Assembly: GCF_046506625.1 (NCBI RefSeq)
Contig: NZ_JBKFFP010000003.1
Location: forward strand, 1 to 64,000
Direction of reading: 5' to 3'
DNA: 64,000 nucleotides
DNA from: Zhengella sedimenti
GTDB taxonomy: Bacteria; Pseudomonadota; Alphaproteobacteria; Rhizobiales; Rhizobiaceae
Below the pieces are notes generated by a model. That model made no database searches. It saw nothing but the letters and a program-made list of their open reading frames with translations, and was not told where the DNA came from. A program made the translations under genes and the position numbers. Shown in pieces: positions 35,699 to 43,933 of the stretch (position 1 is the stretch's first letter; every line of letters begins with the position of its first letter).

Positions 35699-36219
35699 AT
35701 GATGAATTTCGCCGCGTACGAAACGCTCGCCTTCGAGCGCCGGGATCGTATCCTAACGGCCATGCGATGGGTCTCGGTGCGACGGTCGGGCTTTTCTGCG
35801 GTGTTATCTTCATGTCGGACCCGGCTCGGATTGCCTATCCGCATGTCTTGATGGGACTGGTGGCCGGCGACGGCGGGGCGGTCATCTGGCCGTAATTGAT
35901 CGGCTTCGCACGTGCCAAGGAATATGTAGTTGCGGGCGATCCCATCGGTGCAAAAGACATCGCACGCATAGGACTGCATACCGTACCGAATGAAGATTTC
36001 GACCATCGCGTGGCTGAATTCGTTGACCGAATTGCGGCCAGAGTGACCAGGACTGTTTCCTGGTCAAAGGTCTCGGTGAACATTGCCCTGCGCCAAATCG
36101 CCCATTCCGTCCTTGATGCTTCGCTGTCCTACGAGGCGCTGTCCAGCGCCCTGCCGCAGCATGGAGAAGCAATAGCTGCCTTCCGAGAAAAGCGCGGCCC
36201 GGATTTTGTTGGGCGCTAG
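35699..36219 (+). pseudogene. Enoyl-CoA hydratase pseudogene (internal deletion plus nonsense mutation)
   Basis: Starting at ATG 35699 after AGAAGGAAA, the frame reads MMNFAAYETLAFERRDRILT, a crotonase N-terminus. At about 35750 the homology jumps to another frame, NGHAMGLGATVGLFCGVIF, losing the stretch (roughly 75 codons by family length) that holds the first oxyanion segment. After GLVAGDGGAVIWP a TAA stop (35893-35895) stands where the family has Gln (CAA), and the same frame continues LIGFARAKEYVVAGDPIGA to a natural end DFVGR at 36219. The gene cannot make an active enzyme. The remaining half is well conserved, so decay is recent. Confidence 0.85.
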
Positions 36220-36395
36220 GAACAGGCGCGGGTAAGACGCTGATGCTGTCGCTGAGCATGTGACGCCGATCAGCGCGCACGACGTTCTGGATAGTGCGCG
36301 AACGATGGTGTGACGCGAATAATATGGAGTCTATTGCAGGTCTAGTCGTTTGATCCGTATTCTATCTAAATAATTGAAATATATATTTTAATATT

Positions 36396-36440
36396 TGACT
36401 CCCCGGTCCGGATTCGAACCAGCGACCCAATCGGTCAAAA
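36396..36440 (-). repeat. tRNA T-arm-like fragment beside the integrase stop
   Basis: Read on the minus strand it contains GGTCGCTGGTTCGAATCCGG followed by ACCGGGGAGTCA, the T arm and 3' acceptor pattern of a tRNA. It begins 1 bp after the integrase stop codon. No 5' half is present. It may be the attachment remnant of an earlier or nested element using a different tRNA. The parent tRNA is not identified. Confidence 0.4.
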
Positions 36441-36441
36441 G

Positions 36442-37707
36442 CTAGCAATCTTTCCACATCGCCTCAGCCAATCCTTTCGCCGTTTCTTCTGCAGCTTTTC
36501 GGACAGGGTCGTCGCGGAGGTGGCCATAGCGTGCGGTGGACGTGGCCTGTGAATGGCCGAGGAGCTTGCCGACAATCGGCAGCGAAAGCCCGGCCGAAGC
36601 ACCTGTCGCTCCAAACGTATGGCGTAAATCGTGGATCCGAACTCCGGAGAGCCCAGCATACCGAGAAATCGATCGCCATGGGCGATTGAGATCGTGACGC
36701 GGGCGGGCCGGATCACTGCCCGGAAAAATATATGGCCCGACCTTGTCCAGGGAGAAGATGACCTCCAAGGCAGGTGAGGGGAGTATGACGTGCCGAACGC
36801 CGGTTTTGCCAAATACGCGAAGCAGACCGTGCTCCATGTCGAGATCCTCCCATTTGGCATGGAGAATTTCCCGCAGCCGAGCACCGGTGAACAGCAGGCA
36901 TCGCAAAGCAGCAACGGCGATCGGATCGATGATTTCCTTTTGATTTGCCAGGTCTTTGGGGAGGTGCTTGTGGCCAGGTTTGCTTTCGCCGACATCCCAG
37001 GGAATGCCTTCTGTCTCAGCTACCAGGAAGGTATGGCCGAGGCGCGCCAGTTCGGCCTGCGAAAGATACCTTTCCCGTTTGATTTCCTTGAATGCCCGTA
37101 TCGACCGTGTCGGATTATTCTCTTCTGCAACCAACCCGGCATCGGACGCTGCCCGCCAAAGCGTGCCGATAAACTCGACGACGCGATTGGCAGTCACAGG
37201 TTTGGTAAGGCCGATCTTCGCGTGAAGCGCTGAGACATCAGCTTTGGAAAGATCAGACAGCTTCCTGCGACCGATCGCCGGCGACACATGGTTCCGAAGG
37301 TACCCTTCGTAATTTTTCAACGTGCTTGTCCTCAGGCGTGCCTGTTGCGGTTGGGACATGGCGATGTCCAGGGCGCGCTTTAGGAAGTCAGTTGCAAAGT
37401 CCTGCACAATTGGCATCTTCCGGATGGCGGTGCGTCTAGCCGCTGGATCATCGCCCAACTGGACATTGGCAAGGACGGTCGCGGCTCGCCTTCGGGCTTC
37501 CTCTGCAGTGAGGGCGCCGCTTTTTCCGAGAATGAACCGACGGACGGGCGCGCCGCGTCCGCTTCCCGCGCGGTACTCAACACGAAACGTGATGGTTCCA
37601 TCCGTGTTGCTGCGGGCCTGGAAGCCCTTCAACTCGCTGTCACGCAGGACGGATCCTGCCGGCCTTGTTCTGAGATCATCGATCGCTTTCTTGGTGATTT
37701 TCGCCAT
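36442..37707 (-). CDS. Tyrosine integrase, P4 type
   Basis: The 421-aa integrase has an N-terminal arm-binding domain (about 1-100, LRDSELKGFQARSNTDG) and a core-binding domain around 110-210. In the catalytic domain the first Arg is in FTGARLREIL near 280, HDLRHTFG near 359 gives His and Arg, and the nucleophile Tyr is in STARYGHL near 394. It inserts and excises the island at tRNA-fMet. It is transcribed away from attR, 161 bp from its start, with putative arm sites between, the layout usual for P4-like elements. Confidence 0.94.
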   Translation of the reverse strand: MAKITKKAIDDLRTRPAGSVLRDSELKGFQARSNTDGTITFRVEYRAGSGRGAPVRRFILGKSGALTAEEARRRAATVLANVQLGDDPAARRTAIRKMPIVQDFATDFLKRALDIAMSQPQQARLRTSTLKNYEGYLRNHVSPAIGRRKLSDLSKADVSALHAKIGLTKPVTANRVVEFIGTLWRAASDAGLVAEENNPTRSIRAFKEIKRERYLSQAELARLGHTFLVAETEGIPWDVGESKPGHKHLPKDLANQKEIIDPIAVAALRCLLFTGARLREILHAKWEDLDMEHGLLRVFGKTGVRHVILPSPALEVIFSLDKVGPYIFPGSDPARPRHDLNRPWRSISRYAGLSGVRIHDLRHTFGATGASAGLSLPIVGKLLGHSQATSTARYGHLRDDPVRKAAEETAKGLAEAMWKDC

Positions 37708-37734
37708 GTCGCTATCGCTCTTGTTTTCCGCCGT

Positions 37735-37754
37735 GTCGTCACCGTGTCGTCACC
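37735..37754 (+). promoter_or_regulatory. Paired GTCGTCACC repeats, putative integrase arm sites (right)
   Basis: GTCGTCACC at 37735-37743 and 37746-37754, 11 bp apart, between the integrase start and attR. Same sequence, spacing and orientation as 500-519 at the other end. It may also overlap the integrase promoter and repress it. Confidence 0.5.
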
Positions 37755-37868
37755 GATGCGAAAACGTGTTCAACAATAGGAAAGCGCCATCATCAGAAAA
37801 TGCAATAGAAACAGAATGATAAAGAAACCTGAGAAAAGCCGGGTAATTCCCAGAAAGTTTGAAAACCA

Positions 37869-37918
<50 letters not shown>

Positions 37919-37984
37919 TTCCCCCAAACCCAGGCCATGTCGCCGGCGCGAAAGCTTCGCTTGCCAATGGCGAGGCAGCTCGTC

Positions 37985-38044
37985 GTCCTTCGGACCATAA
38001 CCTGAAGGGTCCGAAGGACGGTTCAAATCCTGCCCCCGCAACCA
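37985..38044 (+). repeat. Second tRNA-fMet 3' remnant, rearranged into a hairpin
   Basis: The tail GGTTCAAATCCTGCCCCCGC plus AACCA (38020-38044) matches the tRNA 3' end. Before it, GTCCTTCGGACC (37985-37996) and GGTCCGAAGGAC (38008-38019) form a perfect 12-bp stem whose 11-nt loop ATAACCTGAAG is the anticodon loop and 3' stem of the tRNA. The native anticodon stem has thus been replaced by an unrelated palindrome. Confidence 0.78.
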
Positions 38045-38052
38045 GCACAAAC

Positions 38053-38076
38053 GCCGCCCGCAAGGGCGGCTTTTTT
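38053..38076 (+). terminator. Rho-independent terminator, native end of the rrn/tRNA-fMet unit
   Basis: Stem GCCGCCC (38053-38059), loop GCAA, GGGCGGC (38064-38070), then six T. It follows the second tRNA remnant at the distance seen between the intact tRNA and its present terminator, so it was probably the original terminator before insertion. Confidence 0.85.
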
Positions 38077-38155
38077 GTTGGTCACGGGTCCAGGACGCGC
38101 GCCTTCCCACGGGCCCGCAAGCCGGCAACGTCCGGCGCGGCGGGACAGAAAACCA

Positions 38156-38176
38156 CAAATCCTGCCTCCGCAACCA
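38156..38176 (+). repeat. Third tRNA-fMet 3' remnant
   Basis: AAATCCTGCCTCCGCAACCA (38157-38176) matches the last 20 nt of tRNA-fMet with one mismatch (CCTCC for CCCCC). A GC-rich stem with CTTTTG follows near 38200-38226, as a terminator would. It is probably an older att scar. Confidence 0.6.
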
Positions 38177-38480
38177 AGATTTACCCGTGTTGCCGAACGC
38201 TTGCGCGCCGCCCTCCGGGGCGACTTTTGCGTTTCCGGTCATCGGGTGAGCCAATATGTTGGCCGAACTAGCAGCCAGTTTTCACAATTCGCTGGTCGTT
38301 CGAATTTGACGATACGGTCGCTGGCAGTTGCCCGCCATGCAGGGCAGGGCGGTGTGCAGCCATGGCCGTGGCCTTGCGGCAGCGATCCATGCAGGGCGCA
38401 GTCGATCCGACGCAAAGTCTTCTCCGAGACGGCAGGGCCCTGGCCTGCTTCAATGCGCCCCTCCGTAAACGATTGCGGCT
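38177..38480. other. Gap with no recognised gene (304 bp)
   Basis: Open frames cross it on both strands but lack ribosome sites and recognisable motifs. Apart from the terminator-like stem near 38200 I see nothing definite. It separates the att-scar region from the stop of the tautomerase gene. Confidence 0.4.
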
Positions 38481-39059
38481 TCAGCGGGAAATGCCCTGGG
38501 GTGCCGGACGGGCTTCGGCCAGGTCGTTCCAGACCTTCTGGTCCGTCAGCCTGCCCTCAACCACGGTGAAGCGGTCGATGAAACGGATACCGTCGAAGGG
38601 CGTTCCGTCGGGCCATTCGCCGGCCAGGGTTCCGAAACAGTAGACGATCACGCCGCCGGCTCCGACAGCCTCGTCGAAGGCCTCGTAGGTCTTGCGCACG
38701 AAGCGGTAGCGCGCGCGGCCCCATTCCACCAGTTCGGCGAGGCTCGAAAAGCGGGCCGGGCCGGGAAATGTCATGGTGAAGCCCTCTGCCAGGAAACCCT
38801 GCGCCCGGTCGAGGTCGCGGGCTTCCATGGCCGCCAGGAAATCGCGAACAATGTCGGCGCCGGCCGGTTTCGGCGCGCCGGGCACGCGCGACTGGCGCCC
38901 CCGCATGTAGCCGGATGGCGTCACCTCTTCCAGGATCACCGTGATGCCGTCGAGCGGCGCATCGATCGTGGCGCGCACGGCGTCGGTCAGGCGTTCGCAA
39001 AGACGGCGCTTCGTCCGGTCGTCATAACCCTCGATCAGCGTGGTGCGAATGACGGGCAT
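38481..39059 (-). CDS. Tautomerase (4-OT family) fused to a SnoaL-like domain
   Basis: In this 192-aa protein, residues 1-62 start MPVIRTTLIEGYDDRTKRR; the Pro after Met is the catalytic base of 4-oxalocrotonate tautomerases once Met is removed. From about 70, ADIVRDFLAAMEARDLDRA and GFTMTFPGPARFSSLAELV show a SnoaL/NTF2-like fold ending in FIDRFTVVEGRLTDQKVWND. GGAGGAG lies upstream of the ATG. It is divergent from the GntR gene across an operator, so it belongs to that regulon and may isomerise a double bond of an unsaturated acid intermediate. Confidence 0.8.
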   Translation of the reverse strand: MPVIRTTLIEGYDDRTKRRLCERLTDAVRATIDAPLDGITVILEEVTPSGYMRGRQSRVPGAPKPAGADIVRDFLAAMEARDLDRAQGFLAEGFTMTFPGPARFSSLAELVEWGRARYRFVRKTYEAFDEAVGAGGVIVYCFGTLAGEWPDGTPFDGIRFIDRFTVVEGRLTDQKVWNDLAEARPAPQGISR

Positions 39060-39087
39060 GCGATCTCCTCCGGTTTGTCGATTGACA

Positions 39088-39111
39088 TAATGGTATAATG
39101 ACATACCATTA
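39088..39111. promoter_or_regulatory. Operator palindrome for the GntR regulator, with a -10 box
   Basis: TAATGGTA (39088-39095) and TACCATTA (39104-39111) form a perfect dyad with 8-bp spacer in the divergent region between the tautomerase and gntR starts. A TATAAT (39094-39099) lies inside it. Binding here would control both directions. Confidence 0.65.
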
Positions 39112-39134
39112 ACCGCAATCCTTCTGGAGGCAGC

Positions 39135-40025
39135 ATGGACTATCCGGGCATCGAGGACAGCGGGGAACGGGTTCGGCCGCGCAACACGGCTGCCAAGCTG
39201 GATGTCCATGGCCGCGTTCCGCTCTACCACCAGATATTCCTCATCCTTCGCAACAGGATCTACAGCGGCGCGCTCGGACCGGGCAATCTCGTTCCCGGCG
39301 AGCAGGAGCTTTGCGGCGAGTTCGGCGTCTCGCGCATCACCGCCAAGCGGGCCCTGAACGAACTGGCCGATGCCGGCCTGGTGGTGCGCGAACGGGGACG
39401 TGGCACCCGGGTGGTCATGCGCCCGCCGGCGCCCGCCGTCACCTCCTCCATCGAGGGCTGGCTTGAAAACATCTCGCTGATGGGCGCGGCGACCGAAGCC
39501 CGGGTGCTTGATTTCGCCTATGTTCCGGCCAACGACGAGATCGCCGCGGCGCTGGACCTCAATGCCGGATCGGACGTGCAGCGGGCAGAGCGGGTGCGCC
39601 TGCTCGACGGTGAGCCGATGTCCTTTCTGGTCACCTATGTGCCCGCCGCGATCGGCCGGCAATACGAGCGCGCCGACCTGGAAACGACGCCGCTGCTGCA
39701 ATTGCTGGAGCGCGCCGGCGTGAACGTGGCCTCCGCGCGCCAGACGATCTCGGCAGCCTTGGCCGACGACTATGTCGCCAGTTCGCTGAACATCCACCCC
39801 GGAGCGCCGCTGATCGAGGTGCGCCGGGTGGTGCGCGACGCCCGCGAGCGCGCGGTGGAATACATCCGGGTGCTCTACCGGCCCGATCTCTACCGATACG
39901 AAATGTCCATGCGCCGCATCCGCGAGAAGGACGGCGCGCGCTGGACCACGGCATCATCGTCTCCGGCCCCCCACGGAGCGAAAGAACCAAGGGAACATTC
40001 GGGGAAACGGCAGAACAACGGTTAG
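39135..40025 (+). CDS. GntR-family regulator, HutC subfamily
   Basis: The 296-aa regulator has a winged helix in residues about 28-98 (PLYHQIFLILRNRIYSG, LVPGEQELCGEFGVSRITAK, DAGLVVRERGRGTRVV) and a UTRA ligand-binding domain from about 120 (IEGWLENISL to EYIRVLYRPDLYRYEM). HutC-type regulators sense a small acid or amine, often the substrate of the adjacent operon. It has TCTGGAGG before ATG and lies 13 bp before the transporter operon it probably controls. Confidence 0.92.
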   Translation: MDYPGIEDSGERVRPRNTAAKLDVHGRVPLYHQIFLILRNRIYSGALGPGNLVPGEQELCGEFGVSRITAKRALNELADAGLVVRERGRGTRVVMRPPAPAVTSSIEGWLENISLMGAATEARVLDFAYVPANDEIAAALDLNAGSDVQRAERVRLLDGEPMSFLVTYVPAAIGRQYERADLETTPLLQLLERAGVNVASARQTISAALADDYVASSLNIHPGAPLIEVRRVVRDARERAVEYIRVLYRPDLYRYEMSMRRIREKDGARWTTASSSPAPHGAKEPREHSGKRQNNG

Positions 40026-40038
40026 ACAGGAGGTTTTC

Positions 40039-41271
40039 ATGACCGGGCATACTTTCAGGCGTGGCGTCGATCGCCGCCAGTTTCTTGCAACGGGTGCCGC
40101 CGCGCTAGGCGTCGGCATCACGGGCTTTCCGGCCGTGCTCAGGGCGCAGGCACAGACGGTGAAGATCGGGCTGATCCACCCGGTCACCGGCTTCATCGCG
40201 TTCTCGGGCACCCAGTGCCGCGAGGGCGCCATGATGGCGATTGCCGACATCAACGCGGCCGGCGGCATCAAGTCGCTTGGCGGGGCCAAGCTGGAAGCGG
40301 TTCTCGGCGACAGCCAGGGCAAGCCGGAGCTTGGCGCGGCCGAAGTCACCAAGATGGTGGAAGGCGGCGTGAACGGCATCGTGGCGGGCTACTCCTCGGC
40401 CATCTCGCTGGCGACCTCGCAGGAAGCGGCCAAGACAAACACGCCGCACGTGGTCGATGTGGGCGTATCCGACCAGATCGTCAGCCGCGGCCTGGCCAAC
40501 ACGTTCCGCTTCGCGCCGGGCTACGGAAAGATCGCGCAGTTCGCCGTCGACAATCTCGACAAGATCAACCAGGCATCCTCCTCGCCGGCCAAGTCGGCGA
40601 TGATCATCCACGAGGAATCGCTGTTCGGCACGGGAACGGCGGACCTCTTGTCCAAGGCGCTGCCGGAAAAGGGCATCGAGGTGATCGATGTCATCAAGCA
40701 CGCCAATCCGACGCGCGACTTCACCAACATCGTGCTGCAGATCAAGTCGAAGAAGCCCGACCTGATCATCCCGGCCAACTACTACAATGAATACGTTCTG
40801 CTCGCCCGCACGATGCGCCAGCAGAAGGTCGAGGCCAAGGGCATCTACTCGGTGCTGGGCGGCGCGGCGTCCAGCCCGAAATTCGTGGCCGAGTTCCCGG
40901 AAGCCGCCGAGCAGATCATGGACTGCAATCACTGGTACGATCCGACCTCCGACCTGGCGCTGGCCCGCAAGAAGGCAGCCGAGGACAAGGGGCTCATCTA
41001 CACCTACGAGGTGTTCCTGGCCTACAACGCGGTGGCCTTCCTGGCCGATGCGATCGAGCGGGCGGGTTCCACCGACAAGGACGCGGTGAACGCGGCCATG
41101 GCGTCGTCCACCTTTGCCGACCATGGCATGCCCTACGGCCCGACCAAGATGGTCAACGGCCAGAACGAGGGCGCACAGCCCGTCAACACGCAGGTGCAGA
41201 ACGGCGCCATCGAGGTGATCTATCCGGAGGACTTTGCCTCCGCCAAGCCGATCTTCCCGATGACGCTCTGA
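40039..41271 (+). CDS. Branched-chain-type ABC substrate-binding protein, Tat signal
   Basis: The 410-aa protein's N-terminus MTGHTFRRGVDRRQFLATG carries a twin-arginine motif (RRQFL) and a hydrophobic stretch ending near 37, so it is exported folded. The mature part begins QTVKIGLIHPVTGFIAFSGT, the urea/amide-type branch of periplasmic binding protein type 1. ACAGGAGG precedes the ATG. It is first structural gene of the imide/amide operon; a stem-loop after it may hold its mRNA level above that of the permeases. Confidence 0.91.
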   Translation: MTGHTFRRGVDRRQFLATGAAALGVGITGFPAVLRAQAQTVKIGLIHPVTGFIAFSGTQCREGAMMAIADINAAGGIKSLGGAKLEAVLGDSQGKPELGAAEVTKMVEGGVNGIVAGYSSAISLATSQEAAKTNTPHVVDVGVSDQIVSRGLANTFRFAPGYGKIAQFAVDNLDKINQASSSPAKSAMIIHEESLFGTGTADLLSKALPEKGIEVIDVIKHANPTRDFTNIVLQIKSKKPDLIIPANYYNEYVLLARTMRQQKVEAKGIYSVLGGAASSPKFVAEFPEAAEQIMDCNHWYDPTSDLALARKKAAEDKGLIYTYEVFLAYNAVAFLADAIERAGSTDKDAVNAAMASSTFADHGMPYGPTKMVNGQNEGAQPVNTQVQNGAIEVIYPEDFASAKPIFPMTL

Positions 41272-41284
41272 GCAGGGCCACAGT

Positions 41285-41316
41285 CCGGCCGGGTCCCGCC
41301 AGGGGCGCCCGGCCGG
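41285..41316 (+). terminator. Intra-operon stem-loop after the binding-protein gene
   Basis: CCGGCCGGG (41285-41293) and CCCGGCCGG (41308-41316) form a perfect 9-bp stem, followed by TTTCGTTT. Such hairpins stabilise the binding-protein message and reduce read-through to the permeases. Confidence 0.6.
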
Positions 41317-41343
41317 TTTCGTTTCCCCCAACCGGACGGACCC

Positions 41344-42216
41344 ATGCCGGATCTCGCCATCATCATACCGTCGGTTCTCAACGGGCTGACAACCGGTGCG
41401 CTTTACGCCCTGATCGCGCTGGGGCTGACGCTGATCTACGGCGTCCTGCACATCATCAACTTCGCCCATGGGGCCCTTCTCATGGTCGGGCTCTATGCCG
41501 TCTGGTTCCTCAATACCCGGCTCGGCATCGACCCGTATGTCGCGCTGCTGATCGTGCCGCCGGCCATGTTCGCGCTCGGCTACGGCCTGCAGCGCGGCAT
41601 CATCGGCCGGTCGAGCCACGGGCGCGACGAGAACATCCTTCTGGTCACGCTCGGCCTGTCCATCGTCATCGAGAACCTTGCGCTGTTCGTCTTCCGCTCC
41701 GACACGCGCATCATCGACACGCCCTATTCCTTCGAGACGGTCGAGTTCCTGGGCGCCTTCCTGCCGCTGCCCAAGGTGATCGCCTTTTTCGGCGCGGTGG
41801 TCACGGCGGCCGCATTGTGGCTCCTCATGGCACGCACCGATCTCGGCCGCGCCATCCGGGCGCTGGCGAAGGAACGCAAGGGCGCACAACTCGTCGGCAT
41901 CGACGCCGATCATGTCTTCGCCATGAGCTTCGGGCTGGGCATCGCCTGCCTCGGCGTCGCCGCCTGCCTGCTGCTGCCGAGCTACTACGTGACGCCGCAG
42001 GTGGGGCACGGCTTCGTGCTGATCGCTTTCACCATCGTGGTGCTGGGCGGCATGGGCTCCTTCGTGGGCGCCTTCCTCGGCGGTCTCATCATCGGCGTGG
42101 TGGAGGCGCTGGGTGGCCTGTTTCTCGGCGAGAGCCTCGGCCAGATCGGGATCTTCGTCATCTTCATCCTGGTCCTGATGTTCCGGCCGCAGGGCCTGCT
42201 GGGCCACAAGGTGTAA
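41344..42216 (+). CDS. LivH-like ABC permease
   Basis: The 290-aa polytopic membrane protein has LTTGALYALIALGLTLIYG-type opening, INFAHGAL near 41, VVLGGMGSFVGAFLGG and an end MFRPQGLLG, all LivH signatures. It forms the pore with the LivM-like protein that starts 3 bp later. Start ATG 41344 lies 72 bp after the binding-protein gene. Confidence 0.92.
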   Translation: MPDLAIIIPSVLNGLTTGALYALIALGLTLIYGVLHIINFAHGALLMVGLYAVWFLNTRLGIDPYVALLIVPPAMFALGYGLQRGIIGRSSHGRDENILLVTLGLSIVIENLALFVFRSDTRIIDTPYSFETVEFLGAFLPLPKVIAFFGAVVTAAALWLLMARTDLGRAIRALAKERKGAQLVGIDADHVFAMSFGLGIACLGVAACLLLPSYYVTPQVGHGFVLIAFTIVVLGGMGSFVGAFLGGLIIGVVEALGGLFLGESLGQIGIFVIFILVLMFRPQGLLGHKV

Positions 42217-42219
42217 GCC

Positions 42220-43194
42220 ATGCGCCAGCTTGTCCTCCTTCTCGCCGTCTTCGCCGTGATCGCCCTGGCGCCCTTCGTCATCGCATCGGAATTCAGCCTG
42301 AACCTGGTGATCATGGTGCTCTATGCCGCGCTGCTCGGCCAGGCATGGAACATCCTTGGCGGCTATGGCGGCCAGTTCTCCTTCGGCCATGCGGCCTATT
42401 TCGGCACGGGCGCCTACACGGTGGCGGTGCTCCAGGTGCAGCTTGGCGTCAATCCGTGGATCGGCCTGGTGGCGGGCGGCGTGCTGGCCATCGGCGTCGC
42501 CGCGTTCATCGGCCTGGCGACATTCCGGTACGGCCTGCGCGGCTCCTATTTCGCGCTGGTGACGCTTGCCTTTGCCGAAGTCCTGCGCATCCTGTCCAAC
42601 TCGGTGGATTTCACCGGCGCCGGTGTCGGCATCCTCATTCCGCTGGCACCCGGGGCGGCCAACCTGCAATTCGAGACGAAGGCGGGCTATTTCTTCCTTG
42701 TCTGGACCTTCACCCTGGCGGCTTTCCTGGCGGTCTGGTGGATCGGTCATTCCCGCTTCGGCGCATCGCTGGCGGCCGTGCGCGACAACGAGGAGGCGGC
42801 GCGCGCGCTCGGCGTCAATGCCTTCCGCGTCAAGATGGGCGCGATCATGCTGTCGGGCCTGTTCAGCGGGCTGGCGGGCGTGTTCTACGCGCAGTATTTC
42901 CTCTATCTCGATCCCTATATCGCCTATGGCCCGGCCATTTCCGTGGAAAGCCTGCTGGTGCCCATCATCGGCGGCATGGGCACGCTGTTCGGTCCGCTGC
43001 TCGGCGCGGCCGCGCTGCATGCGGTCTCGGAACTGACGCGCGAGATCATCGGCGAGGTGCCCGGCATCAGCCTCGTGCTCTATGGCGCGCTGCTGGTGGT
43101 CATGGTCATGTTCCTGCCGCGCGGACTGGCGGGTCTTGGCGAACGCCTGTTCGCGCGGCGCAGGCCGAAGGCAGGGGAGACGGGCCATGCTTGA
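42220..43194 (+). CDS. LivM-like ABC permease
   Basis: The 324-aa polytopic protein has GQAWNILGGYGGQFSFGHAA near 40, LVPIIGGMGTLFGPLLGA near 245 and MFLPRGLAGL near the end, typical LivM. Its 3' end overlaps the LivG-like start by 8 bp. Confidence 0.92.
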   Translation: MRQLVLLLAVFAVIALAPFVIASEFSLNLVIMVLYAALLGQAWNILGGYGGQFSFGHAAYFGTGAYTVAVLQVQLGVNPWIGLVAGGVLAIGVAAFIGLATFRYGLRGSYFALVTLAFAEVLRILSNSVDFTGAGVGILIPLAPGAANLQFETKAGYFFLVWTFTLAAFLAVWWIGHSRFGASLAAVRDNEEAARALGVNAFRVKMGAIMLSGLFSGLAGVFYAQYFLYLDPYIAYGPAISVESLLVPIIGGMGTLFGPLLGAAALHAVSELTREIIGEVPGISLVLYGALLVVMVMFLPRGLAGLGERLFARRRPKAGETGHA

Positions 43195-43933
43195 GGTCAA
43201 GGGCATCTGCAAGGCCTTCGGCGGCGTCCAGGCATCGCGCAATGTCTCGCTGACCGTGCCGGAGGGAAGGATCACCTCGCTCATCGGACCGAACGGCTCC
43301 GGCAAGACGACGCTGTTTGCGCAGATAACCGGGTTTCAGACGCCGGATTCCGGCCAGGTTTCCTTTATAGGAAGGGACATCACGGGGGAGGCGCCGGAGA
43401 CGATCGCGCGGCTTGGCATGGTGCGCACCTTCCAGATCGTGCAACCCTTTGCCGGCCAGACCGTGCGCGAGAACATCGCGGTCGGCGCGCATCTGCACCG
43501 GGCCTCGCGGCGCGACGCGCTGGCCCATGCCGAAGCCGTTGCAAGCCGGGTGGGGCTTGGCGACCGGCTTGATCTGGATGCCGCATCGCTGACGGTGGCC
43601 GGACGCAAGCGGCTGGAGGTGGCCCGCGCGCTGGCGACCGACCCGAAGCTCATCCTGTTCGACGAGGTGCTCGCCGGGCTCAACCCTTCGGAAATCCGCG
43701 ACGTCATCCCGGTCATTCGCGACATCTGCGATTCCGGCATCACGATCTTCATGATCGAGCATGTGATGCAGGCGGTGATGAGCCTGTCCGAATACACATG
43801 GGTTCTCAACCAGGGCGAGGTGATCGCCGAGGGCGAGCCGGCCAGCGTGGTGAAGGACGAGCGGGTGATCGAGGCCTATCTCGGAAAGGGCATGGCGCAG
43901 CGCATCGCCAAAAGGCAGGTGGTCCATGCTTGA
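43187..43933 (+). CDS. LivG-like ABC ATPase
   Basis: In this 248-aa ATPase, Walker A is GPNGSGKTTLF near 37, the signature region VAGRKRLEVARAL is degenerate as in LivG, Walker B is ILFDEVLAGLNP (Val in place of the usual Pro) and the switch His is in MIEHVMQAVM. Start ATG 43187 is inside the previous gene's end. It overlaps the LivF-like gene by 8 bp. Confidence 0.92.
   Translation: MLEVKGICKAFGGVQASRNVSLTVPEGRITSLIGPNGSGKTTLFAQITGFQTPDSGQVSFIGRDITGEAPETIARLGMVRTFQIVQPFAGQTVRENIAVGAHLHRASRRDALAHAEAVASRVGLGDRLDLDAASLTVAGRKRLEVARALATDPKLILFDEVLAGLNPSEIRDVIPVIRDICDSGITIFMIEHVMQAVMSLSEYTWVLNQGEVIAEGEPASVVKDERVIEAYLGKGMAQRIAKRQVVHA

Noticed and set aside
36219..36239. A P-loop-like reading, GTGAGKT, suggesting a VirB4 remnant
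   Set aside because: Only seven residues match, the frame stops soon after, and it overlaps the pseudogene's end; chance is sufficient.
38075..38569. 164-codon frame across the att-scar region
   Set aside because: It crosses a tRNA remnant and runs into the tautomerase gene antisense; no motif or ribosome site.
40105..43305. A 1066-codon open frame on the minus strand
   Set aside because: It lies entirely opposite the transporter genes, is made of charged low-complexity residues typical of antisense frames in GC-rich DNA, and has no ribosome site.
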